This document shows, in pieces, positions 26,516 to 34,984 of a stretch of 64,000 nt of DNA. Below the pieces are notes generated by a model. The model was not told the origin of the DNA, made no database searches, and worked only from the letters and a program-made list of their open reading frames with translations. The DNA lies in assembly GCA_052117325.1 (NCBI GenBank), contig JBQKJJ010000012.1, one strand, 5' to 3'. The position numbers were made by a program, and so were the translations under genes. Origin of the DNA: CAG-964 sp902789345. Lineage in GTDB: Bacteria; Bacillota; Clostridia; Oscillospirales; Acutalibacteraceae. How positions within the stretch are numbered: the first letter of the stretch is position 1; each line of letters starts with the position of its first letter.

Positions 26516-27749
26516 CTTTTCAAAAAAGCAAATGCAGCTGCTTACATGGTGGTGCAGAGGAAGCAGATATTCTGACTGTGACGCCGTTATATGTGACGGG
26601 GCGGTCAGAAGCGGTAAAACAATGTGTATGAGCCTTTCGTTTATTTCGTGGGCGTTTTACAGGTTTAACGGCGGCAGCTTTGCAATGTGTGGCAAAACCA
26701 TACGGTCACTGAAAAGAAATGTTGTTACGCCTATGGTTACTATGCTAAAGGAAATGGGCTTTAGCTGTACCGAAAAGCTGTCTCAAAATTTACTTGAGAT
26801 AGAATTTGACGGAAAAAGCAATCGCTTTTATCTCTTTGGCGGAAAGGACGAATCCTCTGCATCCCTTATTCAGGGTATGACATTGTGCGGCGTGTTGTTT
26901 GACGAGGTGGCGTTAATGCCAAAGTCCTTTGTAGAGCAGGCAATAGCCAGATGTTCTGTAAACGGCAGTAAATTTTGGTTTAACTGTAACCCGGAATATC
27001 CACAGCATTGGTTTAGGGTGGAATGGATATTGGGCAGAAAACGAAAAAACGCACTTTATATGCACTTTACAATGGACGACAACCCGTCCCTTTCCGAAAA
27101 GATGAAACAGCGTTACAGGTCGCTGTACAGCGGAGCCTTTTACGAGCGGTTTATTCTTGGCAAATGGGTAGGTGTAGAGGGCTGTGTTTATCCTTTTATG
27201 AAGGACAATATGTTTGTAGATGTGCCGGAGGGTGTATGCGAACGCTATGCTGTAAGCTGTGATTACGGCACGGTAAACCCTGCGTCCTTTGGACTGTGGG
27301 GGCTGCAAAAGGGTGTGTGGTACAGAATAGACGAGTACTATTACGACTCAAAAAGAGTTGGCATACAGCGCACCGATGAGGAGCATTACAAGGCGTTGGA
27401 AAAGCTGACAGAGGGTAAAAAAATAGACACCGTTGTTGTTGACCCATCTGCCGCTAGCTTTATTCAGACCATACGCCGACACAAAAAATTTGCGGTAACA
27501 CCGGCAAAAAATAATGTGGTTGACGGTATACGCAAGGTGTCTACGGCGCTAAAGGAGAAGAAAATAAAAATATGTAATTGCTGTAGTGACAGTATAAGAG
27601 AGTTTGGGTTGTACAGGTGGAACAGCGGCGGGGCAGACGCTCCCATAAAGGAGAACGACCATGCAATGGATGACATAAGATATTTTGTAACAACGGTTCT
27701 GTATAAACCGCAAAATGAATTTGTAGCCTTTGCAAGAAAAAGGATATAG
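26502..27749 (+). CDS. Phage terminase large subunit
   Basis: This is the ATP-driven DNA packaging motor and nuclease, 415 residues. The N-terminal ATPase has Walker A GAVRSGKT at residues 33-40, Walker B GVLFDEVAL near residue 136 and a coupling-type FNCNPE motif. The C-terminal RNase-H-like nuclease shows acidic residues in CDYGTVNP, VVDPSA and DDIRYF. All the expected catalytic elements look intact. The start (MTLNSF) overlaps the small-subunit stop by 14 bases. The frame is open further upstream, but the family starts here. Confidence 0.92.
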   Translation: MTLNSFSKKQMQLLTWWCRGSRYSDCDAVICDGAVRSGKTMCMSLSFISWAFYRFNGGSFAMCGKTIRSLKRNVVTPMVTMLKEMGFSCTEKLSQNLLEIEFDGKSNRFYLFGGKDESSASLIQGMTLCGVLFDEVALMPKSFVEQAIARCSVNGSKFWFNCNPEYPQHWFRVEWILGRKRKNALYMHFTMDDNPSLSEKMKQRYRSLYSGAFYERFILGKWVGVEGCVYPFMKDNMFVDVPEGVCERYAVSCDYGTVNPASFGLWGLQKGVWYRIDEYYYDSKRVGIQRTDEEHYKALEKLTEGKKIDTVVVDPSAASFIQTIRRHKKFAVTPAKNNVVDGIRKVSTALKEKKIKICNCCSDSIREFGLYRWNSGGADAPIKENDHAMDDIRYFVTTVLYKPQNEFVAFARKRI

Positions 27750-27760
27750 GAGGTGTTTGT

Positions 27761-28906
27761 ATGAAGCTATTTAAGAATAAAAAAACGCCTAAACAAAAAA
27801 TTGCCCAAACCGTAACAGGAAACGGCTTTAGTAATCCGTTTAATGCTTTTAACAGCTATGTGCCTTTGAATAATACACAGCATTTGCTGTATGCAAGCCT
27901 TAGAGAGGCTATACCTATTATTGACTCAGCTATAAGCAAGCTGGTGCGTTTGATTGGTACATTTGAGGTTGTATGTGCCGATAAAACAGCAGAAAGGAAA
28001 CTTAAATATTTTCTTGATAATGTAAAAACCGGCGGAAACAATGTGGGCTTTAAGTGCTTTTTGGGTACATATTTTGACAGACTGCTTACCTACGGAACAG
28101 CTGTGGCAGAGATTATTCCCTACAGTGACTACAGCAGTATTTACGGTTTGTACAATGCCGCCAACAGTGACATATTGCTGAAGAATAATAAAAATAATCC
28201 CCTTAAGCTAGATGTGTATGTACAGCAGGATAACGGTGAGGTTGTGCCTGTAAAAAATCAGGAGCTTATTATGATAACCTCCCTTAATCCACAGCCGGAA
28301 AAGGTAGGCGGAACATCAATTTTACAGGGACTGCCGTTTGTAAGCAATATACTTTTAAAGATTTTTACGGCTATTGGGCAGAACTGGGACAGGGTAGGCA
28401 ATGTACGCTTTGCCGTTACCTACAAGCCGCCTAATGACGGTACAGATGGAATATACACACAGCAAAGAGCCGAGCTTATTGCAGACGAGTGGAGTAAGGC
28501 AATGCAGGACAAGGGACTGTCTGATTTTGTGGCTGTAGGTGATGTGGATATTAAGGTAATTGGTGCAGATAACCAGATTTTAGATTGCCAAACGCCGGGG
28601 CGACTGCTTTTGGAGCAAATAGTTTCAAAGCTGAGTATTCCTCCGTTTATATTGGGACTTTCGTGGAGCAGTACGGAGAGAATGTCGTCACAGCAGGCAG
28701 ATATTTTAACAAGTGAGCTGGAGCATTACCGAGATTTGCTTAATCCTATGATAAACAAGGTGTGCTCTATGTGGCTGGCTATGAACGGTTACAGTACCGA
28801 ACACGAGCTTGTTTGGAGCAACATTAACCTACAGGATGAGGTAGAGCTTGCAAATGCAAGGTTAATTAATACACAGGCAGATCAGCTTGAAAACAAAAAG
28901 GAGTGA
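27761..28906 (+). CDS. Phage portal protein
   Basis: The portal forms the dodecameric vertex through which DNA enters the capsid. The 381 residues show portal-family patterns: an early SLREAIPIIDSAISKLV helix, a mid-protein LNPQPEKVGGTSILQG clip/stem region, and SKLSIPPFILGL...SSQQADIL near residue 300. The last is typical of the SPP1/HK97-like group. The 381-residue length is on the short side. It has AGGAGG and an ATG 11 bases after the terminase gene. The last codons run up to the TTG-started protease gene. Confidence 0.88.
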   Translation: MKLFKNKKTPKQKIAQTVTGNGFSNPFNAFNSYVPLNNTQHLLYASLREAIPIIDSAISKLVRLIGTFEVVCADKTAERKLKYFLDNVKTGGNNVGFKCFLGTYFDRLLTYGTAVAEIIPYSDYSSIYGLYNAANSDILLKNNKNNPLKLDVYVQQDNGEVVPVKNQELIMITSLNPQPEKVGGTSILQGLPFVSNILLKIFTAIGQNWDRVGNVRFAVTYKPPNDGTDGIYTQQRAELIADEWSKAMQDKGLSDFVAVGDVDIKVIGADNQILDCQTPGRLLLEQIVSKLSIPPFILGLSWSSTERMSSQQADILTSELEHYRDLLNPMINKVCSMWLAMNGYSTEHELVWSNINLQDEVELANARLINTQADQLENKKE

Positions 28907-28910
28907 TAAT

Positions 28911-29876
28911 TTGGCAAGGCTGGAGAAGATAAATAAACATACAGTAGAAAGCAACAGCCCTACTAAAGAGGAGCTGGAGCTTATTAACAGCTACACAAGG
29001 CGTGAATACACACAGCAAGAGTTGTACACCTTTAGTGTTGTGCTGTGTGACAACGACATTGACAGGGACTATGAGGCGTTTTCCGTAAATGCCCTTAAAC
29101 AGATGGCAAGTCTGTTTGTAGGTAAAACGGGAATTTCAGACCACAACCCTACGGCGCAAAACCAAACAGCAAGAATTTATAGCTGTAATGTTGAGTATGT
29201 TCAAGGAAGAAAAACTCTTTACGGTGAGCCGTACTGTAAGCTGACGGCAAAGGCGTATATACCTATTTTGCAGTCAACGCAGGAAACTATACAGCTTATT
29301 GAAAGCGGTATAAAGAAAGAGGTAAGTGTAGGGTGCAGTGCCGACAGAGTATTGTGCAGTGTATGCGGAGCGGATGTTCATACGGCACAGTGCGGTCATT
29401 ACAAAGGCAAACAAAACGGCGACATATGCTACCACATTATTGATAATGTTACAGACGCCTACGAGTGGTCCTTTGTTGCCGTACCAAGTCAGAAAAACGC
29501 AGGCGTTATAAAGTCTTATTACAAGGAGGGAAATATGAGCAATATTATTGAAGAAGTTAAAAAGGGCAATTACTCGGTTATAAATAACGGTAATGCCAAC
29601 GAAATAGGCGAATATATCAAGGAGCTTCAGCAGCTTGCCGAGTACGGTGCACAGTACAGAAAAGAGCTTGAGGACGAGTATGTAAGATTTAGCTCATTGT
29701 GTTTGGACTGCAGCAGCAGTGTATTAAGGTCAGTTGCAAAAAAGCTGAATATACAGGAGCTTGCACAGCTAAAAACACTTTACAAAAGCGCTGTAGAGGG
29801 CGGCAGCTTTTTAAAGCCACAGCTTGTTAAAAGCGAAGCAGTGCCAACAGCAAATGACAGACAGTATAACATTTGA
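28911..29876 (+). CDS. Putative prohead protease/XkdF-like protein
   Basis: This 321-residue protein lies between portal and capsid genes, where tailed phages encode the maturation protease. Residues 25-200 (DIDRDYEAFS, ISDHNPT, GIKKEVSVGC, YEWSFVAVP) resemble the HK97/XkdF-type protease or scaffold family. A Cys/His cluster (CSVCGADV, then QCGHYKG) around residue 147 looks like an inserted zinc knuckle. The C-terminal ~100 residues are helical and may act as the scaffold. The start is TTG with AAGGAGTG six bases upstream. I cannot assign the catalytic triad with certainty. Confidence 0.72.
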   Translation: MARLEKINKHTVESNSPTKEELELINSYTRREYTQQELYTFSVVLCDNDIDRDYEAFSVNALKQMASLFVGKTGISDHNPTAQNQTARIYSCNVEYVQGRKTLYGEPYCKLTAKAYIPILQSTQETIQLIESGIKKEVSVGCSADRVLCSVCGADVHTAQCGHYKGKQNGDICYHIIDNVTDAYEWSFVAVPSQKNAGVIKSYYKEGNMSNIIEEVKKGNYSVINNGNANEIGEYIKELQQLAEYGAQYRKELEDEYVRFSSLCLDCSSSVLRSVAKKLNIQELAQLKTLYKSAVEGGSFLKPQLVKSEAVPTANDRQYNI

Positions 29877-29923
29877 TACTGAATTAACTATAAATTTTTG
29901 ACAGATACAGAGAGGAAGATTAT

Positions 29924-30256
29924 ATGAATATTGATTTTAACGGTTTTAATGAGAAGGTTATAACAATGCAGGCAGACAGTACGGTTACAAAGCCAAACCA
30001 GTGGATAAAGGTGGTATCCAACGGTACAGCCGCACAGGCAGACGCCAACGGCAAACTTGTAGGTGTTACTGTAAATGTTCGCAGTGGCTACTGCGGAGTA
30101 ATGGTAAATGGTGTGGTTACGGCTAAAAAGTCGGGGGATATTGCCTTGGGCTACACAAAGCTTGTTTATACAGCGGCAGGTATTGCACAGGGCACAACAG
30201 GAAGAGAGCATTTGGTTTTAAGCGTTACCGATGACGCAGTAACATTTATTCTTTAA
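29924..30256 (+). CDS. Putative capsid decoration protein
   Basis: This is a 110-residue, beta-rich protein directly before the major capsid gene. Its pattern (KPNQWIKVVSNGTAAQAD, GVTVNVRSGYCGVMVNG, LVLSVTDDAVTFIL) resembles small head-decoration proteins of the DUF2190/Hoc-like kind that sit on the capsid surface. No signal peptide or catalytic motif is present. AGAGGAAG precedes the ATG. The assignment leans on position as much as sequence. Confidence 0.65.
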   Translation: MNIDFNGFNEKVITMQADSTVTKPNQWIKVVSNGTAAQADANGKLVGVTVNVRSGYCGVMVNGVVTAKKSGDIALGYTKLVYTAAGIAQGTTGREHLVLSVTDDAVTFIL

Positions 30257-30276
30257 TATACAGGAGGGTTTAATTT

Positions 30277-31287
30277 ATGGAGCTTTATAAAACTATTAAC
30301 ATTGACAAAAGTATGTATAACCGGAAGGGAAAGACATTTTCGCAGGTACTTGAGGAGCTTGACCCAAGCGCAAATTATAAAAACACATCTCTTGAAAAGC
30401 TGGACGCCTTTGGCAGACAGCTAAAGAGATTCGACATAAAGGTAAGCGGCGCACAGTCGGATATGGTGGAAAAGTTTTTTCAAACCTCATCTTCGGCGGC
30501 ATTGTTTCCTGAATATGTCAGCAGGGCTATTAAGCTGGGTATGGAATATGCCGACGCTTTGCCGGATATTACGGCTACTGTAACAAAAATTGACGGTATG
30601 GACTACAGAAGTATTGTTTCTGACCCTGATGACGATACAAAGTCTTTAAAAATTGTAAGTGAGGGTGCATTTTTGCCGCAAACAACAATAAAAACACAGG
30701 AAAACCTTGTTAAGCTGCTTAAAAGAGGAAGAATGTTGGTTTCTACATATGAGGCATTGCGCTTTCAGAGACTTGACCTGTTTACAGTAACCTTAAAGCA
30801 GATTGGTGCGTATATTGCCCGTACACAGCTTGCCGATGCTGTAAATGTACTTGTAAAGGGTGACGGCAACTCTAATGCTGCAAAGGTTATTGATGCTGCA
30901 ACTTCTGGTACGCTGAAATATACAGATCTTGTAAAGCTTTGGACAGAGCTTACACCTTATGAGCTAAATACACTGCTTGTGCCTACTGCACTTATGGAAA
31001 AAATTCTTGCAATGCCGGAAATGCAGGACTCACAGGCTACGCTGGATTTTCACGGCACAGGCAGAATGATAACGCCAATGGGTGCAAAGCTTATTCATGT
31101 GCCTACTTTGGACAGTGATAAGATTGTAGGTATTGACAAAACCTGTGCACTGGAAATGGTGCAGGCAGGTGATGTGCTTGTTGATTATGACAAGCTTATT
31201 GACAGACAGCTTGAAAGGGCGACTGTAAGCGTTATAAGCGGTTTTGCAAAGCTGTTTAACGATGCAAGCGTTGTGCTAAAGGTGTAA
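30277..31287 (+). CDS. Phage major capsid protein
   Basis: The 336-residue protein fits the HK97-fold major capsid family. It has a short helical N-arm, then PEYVSRAIKLGMEYADALPDI, an E-loop region (SEGAFLPQTT), a long spine helix, and an RQLERATVSVISGFAKL C-terminus. A long, cleavable scaffold segment is not obvious at the N-terminus, so scaffolding may come from the protease gene. CAGGAGGG precedes the ATG. The frame is intact, as expected for a protein still under selection. Confidence 0.87.
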   Translation: MELYKTINIDKSMYNRKGKTFSQVLEELDPSANYKNTSLEKLDAFGRQLKRFDIKVSGAQSDMVEKFFQTSSSAALFPEYVSRAIKLGMEYADALPDITATVTKIDGMDYRSIVSDPDDDTKSLKIVSEGAFLPQTTIKTQENLVKLLKRGRMLVSTYEALRFQRLDLFTVTLKQIGAYIARTQLADAVNVLVKGDGNSNAAKVIDAATSGTLKYTDLVKLWTELTPYELNTLLVPTALMEKILAMPEMQDSQATLDFHGTGRMITPMGAKLIHVPTLDSDKIVGIDKTCALEMVQAGDVLVDYDKLIDRQLERATVSVISGFAKLFNDASVVLKV

Positions 31288-31291
31288 TAGT

Positions 31292-31678
31292 ATGAACTAT
31301 CAACAGGTATTTCAAAGATTTTGTGAGCTTAGCAGGTTAAGCGAAAAGGAAGCACAGCAGTACAAGTGGCTTTGTAACAATGCTGCCGACGAGCTTAGTG
31401 AAATGCTTGTTAGCAACATAGACAAAACAAAATGCGGCGGCAGATTATCTGCCGCTGCTGCGGCTATGGCGTACTACAGGTACATTATTATTGCGGAAAA
31501 CGGCGGCGTAACCAGCTTTAAAGCAGGGGATATATCGGTAGATTGTTCAAAAGCAAGAGAATATGCAAAGGAGTATTTACAGCAGTGCTTAAAAGGAATA
31601 TCCGGCTATATTTCTGACGGCGGCTTTGTTTTCAGAGGTGTATTAATTGATAGAAAAGACGATTATAGATACTATTGA
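31292..31678 (+). CDS. Head-tail connector (gp6/adaptor-like)
   Basis: This 128-residue, mostly helical protein follows the capsid gene. The pattern ELSRLSEKEAQQYKWLCNNA, followed by an Ala-rich AAAAAMAYYRY helix, resembles phage adaptor (connector) proteins that dock beneath the portal. The end overlaps the next gene's TTG start by 32 bases. The function is inferred from position and helical pattern only. Confidence 0.6.
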   Translation: MNYQQVFQRFCELSRLSEKEAQQYKWLCNNAADELSEMLVSNIDKTKCGGRLSAAAAAMAYYRYIIIAENGGVTSFKAGDISVDCSKAREYAKEYLQQCLKGISGYISDGGFVFRGVLIDRKDDYRYY

Positions 31679-31985
31679 AAAATTCGGGACAGACTGTGTT
31701 TTAACCGAATACGAAACCGGTAATAAACACATTGTACGAGGCTTTTTGCAGCCTATAAACAGCAGTTTAAAGCAATATACTCCTACAGAATATACAGAGG
31801 CAGGTACAGTGGACAACGACAGCTATCTGTTTTTATTTAATGTTTCTAAAGAAAGTATTAATTATGAAAATGCGATGCTGTGGGTATATGACAGCTGTTA
31901 TTGGATAAAGGACTGCAAGGTGTGCAGGTTTGTTAATAAGCCTCTGTATATGCGTGGAGTTTTAAGTCCATACAAAAAGGAGTGA
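31647..31985 (+). CDS. Putative head closure/stopper protein
   Basis: This 112-residue, beta-rich protein begins with a TTG preceded by AGAGGTG inside the previous gene. Segments such as ENAMLWVYDSCYWIKDCKVCRF suggest an SH3-like barrel, the fold of head-closure proteins in many siphophages and myophages. It is followed four bases later by the 238-residue gene. No motif is decisive, so this is a positional inference. Confidence 0.5.
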   Translation: MIEKTIIDTIEKFGTDCVLTEYETGNKHIVRGFLQPINSSLKQYTPTEYTEAGTVDNDSYLFLFNVSKESINYENAMLWVYDSCYWIKDCKVCRFVNKPLYMRGVLSPYKKE

Positions 31986-31989
31986 AAGC

Positions 31990-32706
31990 TTGAAGAATGT
32001 TAATGAAATTTTGAATAATACCATTGAAATGTTAAAGGCGAAGCTGCCCAAGACGGAGTTTTATTTTTATTATCCTAACATAACCTTGTCGTTGCCTGTT
32101 AAGGACAAGCAGTACGGCGTTATAAAGGCAAGTGAAAGCTGTAGTATGGCAGAAAACGCAGGCAACAGCAGGGTAAAGGTTGAAGTGCAGCTAATGTCAC
32201 CAATGAATTACACCGGCAGAAAAATTCTTGAGTGTGCCGAAGAGGTTTTGCAGGTATTGCTTGAAACAGAGCATGGTCAAAACACAACAAACGGCAGTAT
32301 TAGTGACATTGAGTATAAAGCGTCTTTACGATGCTATGTAATAAAAATTGCAGTTGAGTATGTAAGTGAATTGTCAAAGGCTGTAACTGTAAAAGCAAAT
32401 AACAGTAGTATTAATGGCTTGCTGATTAGTGAAAAAGCAAGCTGTACATATACGGATGTAATGGTTTACGGTGAGTCTAAGCCCTATGACAGTGTGCTTT
32501 GTAAAATGCGTTATACTTTAAAACTGCAAATTGACGGTCTTTGTGAAACGCTGACGGGCAGTAAAATTACTGTTGAATACCAATATAACAAGCACATAGT
32601 AAGGTATACGGGCTGTTGCGTAGTTGAGTGCATAAGTAATATTTTAAGTAAGGTACAAACATATACCTTAAGCACAGTTAGCAAGGAGGTAGTTAAGGTT
32701 GAATGA
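31990..32706 (+). CDS. Phage-locus protein of unknown function (tail terminator region)
   Basis: The 238 residues look like two parts. The N-terminal ~130 have the alternating pattern of tail-terminator/neck proteins (MKNVNEILNNTIEMLKAKLPK, then VKVEVQLMSP). The C-terminal ~100 form beta strands (CKMRYTLKLQIDGL, KITVEYQYNKHIVRY) of unknown family. It sits exactly where contractile phages place the tail terminator, sheath and tube genes, none of which I recognise. The start is TTG with AAGGAGTG upstream. It may be a fused terminator-tube protein, but this is speculative. Confidence 0.5.
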   Translation: MKNVNEILNNTIEMLKAKLPKTEFYFYYPNITLSLPVKDKQYGVIKASESCSMAENAGNSRVKVEVQLMSPMNYTGRKILECAEEVLQVLLETEHGQNTTNGSISDIEYKASLRCYVIKIAVEYVSELSKAVTVKANNSSINGLLISEKASCTYTDVMVYGESKPYDSVLCKMRYTLKLQIDGLCETLTGSKITVEYQYNKHIVRYTGCCVVECISNILSKVQTYTLSTVSKEVVKVE

Positions 32707-32830
32707 GAGCAACGGTTATGAATTGGAGCTGTACAGCTCTAAAAATACTGCAGAGGCAATTTCCGAACAGTTAATTCTTGATAAAAGAAGATATATAAAG
32801 GCACTTAACGAGGAAGAGGAGCTAAGCTAA
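32699..32830 (+). CDS. Small 43-residue phage-locus protein
   Basis: A TTG-started frame of 43 codons with an ideal AAGGAGGT ribosome site eight bases upstream. It overlaps the previous stop by eight bases, and its own TAA shares a base with the next ATG (TAATG). Such tight coupling on both sides argues that it is a real gene. The peptide is acidic at both ends with a basic centre (ILDKRRYIKAL) and is probably one or two helices. Its place, ahead of the LysM gene, is where small tail-assembly chaperones sit. Function unknown. Confidence 0.65.
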   Translation: MNESNGYELELYSSKNTAEAISEQLILDKRRYIKALNEEEELS

Positions 32831-33360
32831 TGAAGCAGGGCGTTATGAGATTTATGGGTAAAACTCTTCATCATAACCCACACACAATACAGATTACCGA
32901 TACTCAGTCGATTTCACAGCAGAAAATACCGTTTTTGCACAGCATTGCAAGGCATACGGGTACAAAAGCGGCTGTAGTAAGCGGTGACGGCACATTTTAC
33001 GGAGCAGACGCTTATTTGCAGTATCTACAACTAAAGAAGCTATACCAAAGCGGTAAAAGCGGAGTGCTTTCTATAGGCGGTGTTCCACCTATAAAGGCAT
33101 ATTTACAGCAGCTTAGGCTTAAATATACACCTGTTGATGATTGTGTAGAGTATAGCTTTACTTTTGTAGAGGCACTTGACGGCATTTGTAATGAAAACAG
33201 TACATCACCAACAGATTATAAAGTTGGTGAGGATGAAGAACTTTGGGATATTTCGGCTAAGCTTAATATATCCATAGACAGGCTTATGGAGCTTAACCCT
33301 GCTGTAAAAGACCCTACAGCAGTAGCTAAGGGAGAAAGGGTGAAAATAAGTGATTTTTGA
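32830..33360 (+). CDS. LysM-domain phage tail protein (XkdP-like)
   Basis: The 176 residues split into a ~120-residue beta-rich N-terminal part and a C-terminal LysM domain (DYKVGEDEELWDISAKL, then MELNPAV) at about residues 128-175. Tail proteins with this layout (PBSX XkdP, P2 gpX-like) bridge the tape measure/tube end and the hub, the LysM probably touching peptidoglycan. Here it directly precedes the hub gene as expected. Its ATG overlaps the previous stop (TAATG). Confidence 0.72.
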   Translation: MKQGVMRFMGKTLHHNPHTIQITDTQSISQQKIPFLHSIARHTGTKAAVVSGDGTFYGADAYLQYLQLKKLYQSGKSGVLSIGGVPPIKAYLQQLRLKYTPVDDCVEYSFTFVEALDGICNENSTSPTDYKVGEDEELWDISAKLNISIDRLMELNPAVKDPTAVAKGERVKISDF

Positions 33361-34298
33361 GTTTACTAAAACAAACGGAGATAAAGTTATAAAAAACGAC
33401 CCTGTGTATGTTTACATAAACAGCCGTGTGTCTGTTCCGGCCGACAGCTTGACGGCGGTTTTTCCCTCCAATGACAATAATGATTATAAGTTTGTAAGGG
33501 TAATATATGACGAAAAGGTGATATTCACCGGTATAGTTGATTCAAATAAAACAGTTATAAACAGTAAGGGTGTGTCGCAAACATACCAATGCAGAAGCTT
33601 GGCGGGATGTTTGTTGGACACACAGCTTATACCCCAAAATATACAAAATATAACCGACACTATTATATACCACAGGTATCTAAGGCCGTACGGCATTTCA
33701 GTAAAAGAACTAAGCAACAAGCCCATTAACGGAGTATTAAATGTGGGTAGGGGTAAGAGTGTATATACGCTTTTAAGCACATACTGCAAAAAGCTATTTG
33801 ACGCTGAGCCACGCGTTAACCAATGGGGTGAGGCTGTGCTGGACGGTAAAATAAACAGCGGCAGTTTTGTTTTTACAAACGGATATAACAATCTAAGTAA
33901 AAACTGCTACAGCTGTTCTGAAATAAATATTGAAAACAACCGTTACGGTATTATCGGTAAGGTATATGTCCGTACCGGAGCGGAAGAGCTTGGCTATAGC
34001 TTGCCTGTTATAAATAAAAAAGCTGATGAGAGAGCTGTTGATACAGTTAGATATTTAGACGCATCACCCGACAGTGGAAACTGCATATACGACGCACAAA
34101 GGATAATTGAAAGCTCTAACAATAACGCAGTGAATCTGTCGGTTGTTTGCCCATGCTTGGTTTATAACCCTTTAGGGGGGTAAAGCAACGGTAATTGCAA
34201 ACGGCAATACATACAACGACCTTTTTATTAACGGCGTAAGCTATACATATACAACTGCCGGTATATTTACAAAAATCACAATGAATGAAAGGGGTTAA
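33350..34298 (+). pseudogene. Baseplate hub (late control D/XkdQ-like), frameshifted at G6
   Basis: The GTG-started frame (GGAG upstream) encodes 277 residues of a hub protein of the gpD/XkdQ type (VYINSRVSVPADS, then a ring-like middle). It then stops at TAA directly after six G at 34175-34180. Reading one base further on (+1), the frame continues through GKATVIANG, NDLFINGVSY and FTKITMNERG to a TAA at 34298, just before the next gene. The continuation looks like the natural C-terminus. It is either a one-base insertion, a slippery-run error or a programmed +1 shift. Confidence 0.75.
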
Positions 34299-34301
34299 TA
34301 T

Positions 34302-34625
34302 ATGTTTGGCAACAAAAACGAAAACCTTGAAGTTAAACCGCAATTTGCAATAGTAGCCGACAGTGGCGGCAGTACCGTTAATACACAGGGGGGCATACCG
34401 TATTTAAACGCCAATGTTGCAGCCCCTTATGGGATTACATCTGTACCTCCCAAGAGTACACGAACTGTAACCCTTCCATTGGGCGGCGGTGCTGTGTGCC
34501 TGGGTGCAATAGTTGAAAACGGCAGTTTGCTGCAGCCGGGTGAAATAATGCTGCGCTCCCAAGGCGGTGCAGAAATTATACTGAAAAACAACGGCAAAGT
34601 ATATATTAACGGAAAAGAGGTGTAG
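34302..34625 (+). CDS. Baseplate spike protein (gpV-like)
   Basis: This 107-residue protein resembles the OB-fold/C-terminal part of phage baseplate assembly protein V. It shows a GGAVCLGAIVENGSLLQPGEIMLRS-like strand pattern, given here only in part, and a final GKVYINGKEV strand typical of spike tips. It is short for gpV, lacking most of the beta-helix, so the spike would be blunt. AAAGGGG precedes the ATG three bases after the hub stop. Confidence 0.65.
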   Translation: MFGNKNENLEVKPQFAIVADSGGSTVNTQGGIPYLNANVAAPYGITSVPPKSTRTVTLPLGGGAVCLGAIVENGSLLQPGEIMLRSQGGAEIILKNNGKVYINGKEV

Positions 34626-34627
34626 CT

Positions 34628-34984
34628 GTGGATACTGCTTTAGAAAACGGCGATTTTGCAAAAAATTCATCGGGGAAAATTTACGGCATAAATGCTATGG
34701 CGGAAACACTCCAGCGTTGCAGAATATTACTTACTGTCAGGCAGGGGAGCTTTGTGTATAATCCACAGCTGGGGCACAGACTGCATTTGCTTAGGGCTGA
34801 TGACGAAAGATTGCAGGGAAACGCCCTTGTGCTTGTGCAGGAGGCGTTATATTCAGTGCCACAGGTTACGGTGGAAAGTGTAACGGCAAAGGTTGAAAAT
34901 AATGTAATAAAGTTAGTGGTTAATATAAGTGCATATAACCAAACAGAAACATTGGAGGTGAATATAAATAATGAAGAGCTATGA
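34628..34984 (+). CDS. Baseplate wedge protein (gpW/XkdS-like)
   Basis: This 118-residue protein of the gpW/gp25-like baseplate family starts with GTG two bases after the spike gene. The pattern of helix plus strands (RCRILLTVRQGSFVYNPQLG, then RLHLL, then ALYSVPQVTVESV) matches the gp25 lysozyme-like wedge fold used to nucleate sheath assembly. The last codons overlap the J gene. A wedge protein is a hallmark of contractile tails. Confidence 0.72.
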   Translation: MDTALENGDFAKNSSGKIYGINAMAETLQRCRILLTVRQGSFVYNPQLGHRLHLLRADDERLQGNALVLVQEALYSVPQVTVESVTAKVENNVIKLVVNISAYNQTETLEVNINNEEL

